From contig QEOQ01000688.1 of the NCBI GenBank assembly GCA_010279815.1, positions 553,216 to 617,215 on the forward strand: 64,000 nucleotides of DNA, given 5' to 3'. Position numbers and translations under genes: made by a program. The notes below the pieces were generated by a model that saw only the letters and a list, made by a program, of their open reading frames with translations, ran no database searches and was not told the origin of the DNA. Positions 60,301 to 64,000 of the stretch are shown here, one piece after another. How positions within the stretch are numbered: the first letter of the stretch is position 1; every line of letters begins with the position of its first letter. Source of the stretch: Brachionus plicatilis (Eukaryota; Rotifera; Eurotatoria; Ploima; Brachionidae).

Positions 60301-60611
60301 AGCCCAGAGAGCCGCCAAACGATGCCCACTACATACAACGAATGCTCAAGCTCTACGACAAAATCGCCTTGGTCCACTCAAGCAAACAATTTGATCTGTT
60401 GGCAAAAATATGCGGTCTGGTCAAACCGTTCAGTTTTACACAGAACAGTCTGTTTAATTTCGACCTGTTCAGCCTGGACCTGAGTGTGGTAGAAAAATTG
60501 GAAGGTCTGGTGATGCAGTCGGCGGCTCAATTTCATTCAATTCAAAACAACTCCGCATCTACTTTGGACACATCTAAAAAAAATAAAAATAATGAACTTG
60601 TAAAGACATGA
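51378..60611 (+). CDS. MLLT3: AF9/ENL-type YEATS and AHD protein
   Basis: Three exons (51378-51386, 52919-53554, 59187-60611) join in phase to 2070 nt, 689 residues. AF9/ENL proteins read acylated histone lysines and recruit DOT1L and elongation factors. The YEATS domain is about residues 4-135 (VIEIGHKAS, VVFNLHETF, GYGEFEFPIDIFF). The aromatic pocket is kept (Phe in GDFIYKW, His and Phe in HETF, Tyr in GYG), but HESF Ser is Thr and GYA Ala is Gly compared with human AF9. A long Ser/Lys-rich disordered centre (with RRRKNS and RRSHKRR basic clusters) leads to the C-terminal AHD (597-660, LFNFDLFSLDLSVVEKLEGL). Exon 1 supplies only Met-Ala-Glu before GTAAAT, the least certain part; it is preceded by TTTTCAG. 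Intron 2 is 5.6 kb with an assembly gap, so an extra small exon cannot be excluded. Confidence 0.92.
51490..52700 (+). repeat. Tandem repeat of 221 bp decaying to about 316-342 bp units
   Basis: The landmark GGCGCC recurs at 51517, 51738 and 51959 (exactly 221 bases apart), at 52301 (342 on), and as GGCGCT at 52617 (316 on). The first two full units are nearly identical, including AGACCTATTCTTTAATTTTT and ACCAAGTAAAAAACCAAAG. Later units have diverged and gained a segment with TGTCTTTTTAACTGG. The array fills most of intron 1 of the AF9/ENL gene. Confidence 0.9.
55792..56215. mobile_element. Non-autonomous transposon with GGGTCTAGTCGG ends
   Basis: The left terminus GGGTCTAGTCGGTTACATGA and right terminus (reverse complement GGGTCTAGTCGGTTAGGTGA) are inverted repeats of about 25 bases. 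Inside are GGTGAACAATTTTTAG-type motifs on both sides. No transposase. A partial copy lies at 38198-38413. The target duplication is not clear. It is in intron 2 of the AF9/ENL gene. Confidence 0.75.
56718..56752. repeat. hAT MITE left-arm fragment
   Basis: CAGAGTTGTTAAAAGTCAAA then AGTCAAGTATAAG: the left end of the 39844-39992 family. No matching right end follows within 300 bases. Confidence 0.6.
56955..57000 (-). repeat. LINE 3'-tail copy, minus orientation
   Basis: TATTTATTTG...CCTGTACGGAACTTGAGTTC then CTTCAGAAT: the hairpin tail in reverse orientation; both stem arms carry compatible changes (GAACTTGAGTTC keeps pairing at its ends). It overlaps the end of a chance frame at 56782-56985. 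Confidence 0.6.
57630..57680 (+). repeat. LINE 3'-tail copy, plus orientation
   Basis: AATTCTGAAGGGTCTATAGCTC then GCAACAACTGCACAAATG and AAATAAAT: a diverged copy of the hairpin tail. Confidence 0.5.
58513..59147. mobile_element. Cluster of three hAT MITE right ends around the gap
   Basis: Right termini end at 58574 (GACTTTTAAATAACTCTG), 58968 (GACTTTTAAACAACTCTG) and 59147 (ACTTTAAAACAACTCTG). Each is preceded by GGACTT/CCCGACTT motifs. The middle one emerges directly from the run of N, so its left half is unassembled. Matching CAGAG left ends for the others are not evident. Confidence 0.7.
58760..58937. other. Assembly gap, 178 N
   Basis: Unresolved bases in intron 2 of the AF9/ENL gene. 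The bases right after the gap are the right arm of a palindromic MITE. The flanks also share reverse-complementary sequence (TTTGACAAGAATTTTTGAG at 58657; AAAATTCTTGTCAAAAT at 59065), suggesting a larger inverted repeat around the gap. Confidence 0.95.
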
Positions 60612-61060
60612 CCCTCAGTTTTGGTAATTCAGCAACAACAACAAAAAGTTTAGGCTTAATTGGACCCGAGATTGGAACAAAATTGACTCAATTCTGAACA
60701 TTGGTAGTGTTGTCGATTGCCAAAGCGACACTCATTTTCCAATTTAGTTTAATTGTTTGTTAAAGAAAAAAAAAAAAATTAATGTCAGAATGTAGAATGT
60801 GAGTTTTTAAGTTAAAGAAATTGGAAAATTTTTTATTTTTATTTTCGTTGTTAAGAGTTGTCTTAATGGTACGCCCGGTTTGAACATTAAAGCCTAGTTC
60901 AGAATTTGAGAAAGTGTTGTTTTGAATGGATTTATGATAAAAGCAAATTATACAATGTAAAAAAGATTTTAAATTATTTTAATTTGTTAATGCTCGTCGC
61001 TGTCGATCTAGATTATATGAAGAATAATAAACTAGCTGTACTTTATCCAAATAAAACAAT
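60612..61060 (+). promoter_or_regulatory. AF9/ENL 3' UTR with poly(A) signal
   Basis: After the TGA at 60609-60611 about 440 bases of UTR lead to AATAAA at 61050-61055 (an earlier AATAATAAA lies near 61023-61031). A 74-codon frame at 60906-61130 lies inside this UTR and is not supported as a gene. Confidence 0.6.
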
Positions 61061-61636
61061 GTTTTACGGTTTTTTTTGTTCTTCTTCTTTTTTTTTTGAT
61101 TATTTAAAATTTCGCCTTTTAAAAGAGTAAGGTTTTAAGTAATTTTTTTAAAATTGTTCTTAGAACTTTGTTAAATGAACTGAACTAATAAACTGAACAG
61201 AGTAATATTTTAAGTAAAAAAATTTATTTTCTTTTTTTTCTTTTTTTTTTTCTCAAATTTTATTGTTTCAAAACTAAAAAATATATTTTATCTATATCTA
61301 CACATTATTGATTTTTGTTATTAAATTACTTTCTAATTGTCTTTAAAATAAAAAAGTTCTTGATATTTTCTTTTTTTCAAATTTATAAATAAAAACAAAA
61401 ACATTCAAAACAAGGCATAAACAAAATAAATTTTAAAAAAATTAGTTTATTTTTTTTGTCGAGTTTTAATTTCCTATTTTTACTTTTGCATAATTTACTT
61501 TAATTTTAATTTTTTTAAATTTGAATTGTAATTTTGAAAGACTGTTATAACTAATTCTTTATTTAAGGATAAGATGATTTATAATAAATAAATAGAGTTG
61601 CTTATAAACGTAATCAAGTACGCGACTAAACTCTTT

Positions 61637-62310
61637 TTAACACTAGAAAGCCCGATTTTTTTTATACCTGTGAAGCCCGTCGGGTCTTTTTGATCCGTTT
61701 TTTAAAAGTCAAAGATTAAATGTTTAAACTCTTGTTATTTTATTCAAAAACATAAAAAAACTTTATAGATTTTGAATCATGACATCTCTTACACATTGCT
61801 CTTACAACCATCTCATGTAAACATGTCCCACAAGTCGTTTTTCCGCAATCATTATAAGTAAATTTGGACTTGTTCTCATTGCACAATCTAGCCTGGCATT
61901 TTTTTCTATAACTGTTTATTGATTTTAAAATCTTACGAATCGAATCTTAGTCTACTCAGAATTTTTCAAAACAGTCCAAATAACTCCAATTCGACTTGAC
62001 TTGATTTGGATCGAAATCGTTTTGAATTGAATTTTGAATAACAGATTCTATTGATTCATCAATGTGTCTGTCAACCTCATCATCATCATCATTTTCAACA
62101 TCATCATCATCATCAGAAAAAACTTCAAATTCATTATCTGAATCACCTTCGGAATCGTCAACATCAGCGAAATCATCATCATTCTGGTCTGAAGTCACTG
62201 ACTGGGTATCGTGAGTCTTCCTTAGAAATTCAAGGGCTTTTTGAGCAGATATCCTAATCGGCATCTTTGAATAATTAAATCTTATGTTGAAAAACTTATT
62301 TTAGTGTAAT
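61637..62310 (-). mobile_element. Internally deleted piggyBac transposon
   Basis: It starts with TTAA then CACTAGAAAGCCCG, a piggyBac-type end with a GAAGCCCGTCGGGTC inner palindrome. The minus strand (61740 to about 61910) encodes RKKCQARLCNENKSKFTYND, then CGKTTCGTCLHEM and CKRCHDS with a stop at 61740, the Cys-rich C-terminal domain. The adjacent minus frame 61956-62264 starts with Met and is highly acidic (NEFEVFSDDDDD), like piggyBac transposase N-termini, ending SNWSYLDCFEKF. The catalytic DDE core between them is missing. The far end is unclear. Confidence 0.8.
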
Positions 62311-63953
62311 TAGAACACATATAAGTGAAAGAAATTTTTTTTTAAATTTTTTACAAGACAATCGAAATCAAAAGTTTTAATTCAAATGTTTATTCAAAAT
62401 TATTATGGTCTTGAAAAAAGTTTAAATTTTTTTTTTAAAATATATCACACATATCATTCGATTCCTCTCTTCGAGTTCTTCATGTTAATATATTTTTTTT
62501 TAGAAAATATCTTTTAAAATGAAGGAGATAAAGCAGTTTTTCAAATTTGGCCACCCTAATAACACATAAACCCTTTAGACTTTGTTACCATAGTAATTAA
62601 TTTAAATAAATTCTAAAAACTAAAAAAGCTTCTTTGAAAAATCATTTTTTAGTTTAAATCAACCTCTTGTTTGATGCATTTTGTTTATACTGGTCTTTTG
62701 CGAAAATAATTTAATGGATCATTGATTTTAGAGCAATATTAGCAGGTAGACAATCTAGACAATCATTACAAAATCATTACACGCGGATCGAAGCTAATTT
62801 ACTTATGTGAAATATTGCTAATGTTTGATTCACTAATTTACAATGATAGAAAAAAGATAATTTAGCCTCGGTAACAGTGTCTTCATCATCACAAAACCTT
62901 AAGATAATGGCAAATTGAAGTTTCAGATCAAATTTTAAGATCAAAACGATCATTTAAAATTTCAAAACTTAATTATCTAATGATTTTGATAATTTTTAAG
63001 AAATAAAAACCAAAAGTTTCTAGACATGTTATGTCTAATAAAAGTTCATTATCAAATAAGCATCAAAATGATTGATCTTTAATTTATTTGACAAAAACAG
63101 TCAATAATTTAAATAATTCAGGTTAAGTTAATTCAAAAAATTTAAATTTATAACTTTTATATCTATTCATTCAAACTGAAATAATTTTATTTTTCCATTT
63201 AAATAAATTTAAAATTTAAAAAAAGTGATTTTTTTTGTCTTTAAAAGTAAATTTTCATAAAAATCAATTAAAATATTTAAACCTATTAAAGTTCAATTAA
63301 AAGGGACATTTTAAAATTTTAAATATGAAAATAAACTTGACATGATATGTCAAGTAATTGCTTTTGAAAAAATTCATTTTTTCTCTAATATTAAAAAAAT
63401 TATTAAAGTTTATATTTTGATCTTTTGATCTTGGCCTTAAACTTCAATTTGCCAAGATAATTCCGAAATTTCATTCTCATTTTCTCTATTTTTAGAATGA
63501 TTATTACACCAATCTTAAAGTTCATCTTGACTTTAACTGTAATCACTATATTTTTTATCTTCCACTGTGTTTTATAATTATTTATCTTCACTTTTATGGG
63601 GAAAATTTAATTTTTTTTTCAAAAAATATTAATTTTAGTATAAGTTGATTGATTAAATAAGTCCAATAATTCTGTTAAACAACTGTCTATTAATTGAATC
63701 ATCGGCGAAGAGCTTATTAAAAAGAAATAGAAAAAGGCTTAATACACTTTATATTGACTCTTTTTTACAGTTTCCTTTGATTGAATTTCCCAAAAACATT
63801 TATTAAAATATGAATTCTTTGATTAAAATTAATTAATCAATTTCCTTACATTTAGAATTTCAAATCTAGGATTTGAAAGAAGCATGAATGGAAGTCTATC
63901 TTTTAGAAAATATTTAAATTTCTGAGGCCATATAAATTGGTGTTTGTTCTTGA
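62311..63953. other. Right-hand AT-rich spacer
   Basis: No recognisable gene or element end. The Lys/Ile-rich minus frame at 63403-63591 has no family match. Confidence 0.5.
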
Positions 63954-64000
63954 TCTATTTATTTATTTTTTTATCTGCATCGAGCTAGTGCTCCTTCAGA
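63954..64000 (-). repeat. LINE 3'-tail copy at window edge, minus orientation
   Basis: TTTATTTATTTTTTTATCTG then CATCGAGCTAGTGCTCCTTC: the hairpin tail (GAGCT/AGTGCTC), oriented so that any LINE body lies beyond 64000. Confidence 0.65.

Noticed and set aside
60906..61130. 74-codon frame after the AF9/ENL stop
   Set aside because: Lies in the 3' UTR and runs across the poly(A) signal.
1..64000. tRNA, rRNA or other structured RNA genes
   Set aside because: None recognised by eye on either strand; a covariance-model search would be needed to exclude small ones.

Overview
The window is strongly AT-rich animal nuclear DNA with short spliced exons, canonical GT-AG introns and a heavy load of transposable elements. 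Five genes can be assembled exon by exon with every reading phase closing. They are hnRNP K (58-6232, minus), a RASEF/Rab45-type coiled-coil Rab GTPase (12308-18470, minus), macoilin (29080-40471, minus), CLN6 (45838-46889, plus) and an AF9/ENL YEATS-AHD protein (51378-60611, plus). This gene set is metazoan. The extreme AT bias, small genes, and mix of Penelope-like, MULE/SWIM, pogo, piggyBac and hAT elements would suit a small invertebrate such as a monogonont rotifer. That assignment is inference and was not tested.

Layout: hnRNP K occupies the left end and its 3' UTR runs off the window. A 6 kb intergenic stretch holds a foldback, a hAT MITE, a gag-like scrap and AAT microsatellites. The RASEF-like gene follows, with a 3.7 kb intron that splits its P-loop. 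From 18.5 to 29 kb is a gene-free nest of transposons: a MULE-like element interrupted by a pogo element (itself split by another SWIM-domain element) and by a LINE, then a second LINE broken by a Penelope-like GIY-YIG fragment. Macoilin spans 11.4 kb; its first intron collects a LINE tail, a hAT MITE with a piggyBac derivative inside it, two further elements and an intact hAT MITE. A 5.4 kb spacer separates macoilin from the divergent, compact CLN6. After 4.5 kb of plain AT-rich DNA comes the AF9/ENL gene, whose first intron holds a 221-bp tandem repeat and whose second intron contains a 178-base assembly gap. A piggyBac relic and a LINE tail end the window.

The five genes do not form a pathway: they serve RNA binding, vesicle traffic, ER membrane, ER-to-lysosome enzyme export and chromatin reading/transcription elongation. 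The most interesting material is the repeat biology: a hAT MITE family with precise 8-bp target duplications, a LINE family marked by a conserved 3' hairpin seen in both orientations across the window, and several unrelated long foldbacks. A splice-acceptor-like site lies just upstream of every start codon, which raises the possibility of spliced-leader trans-splicing.
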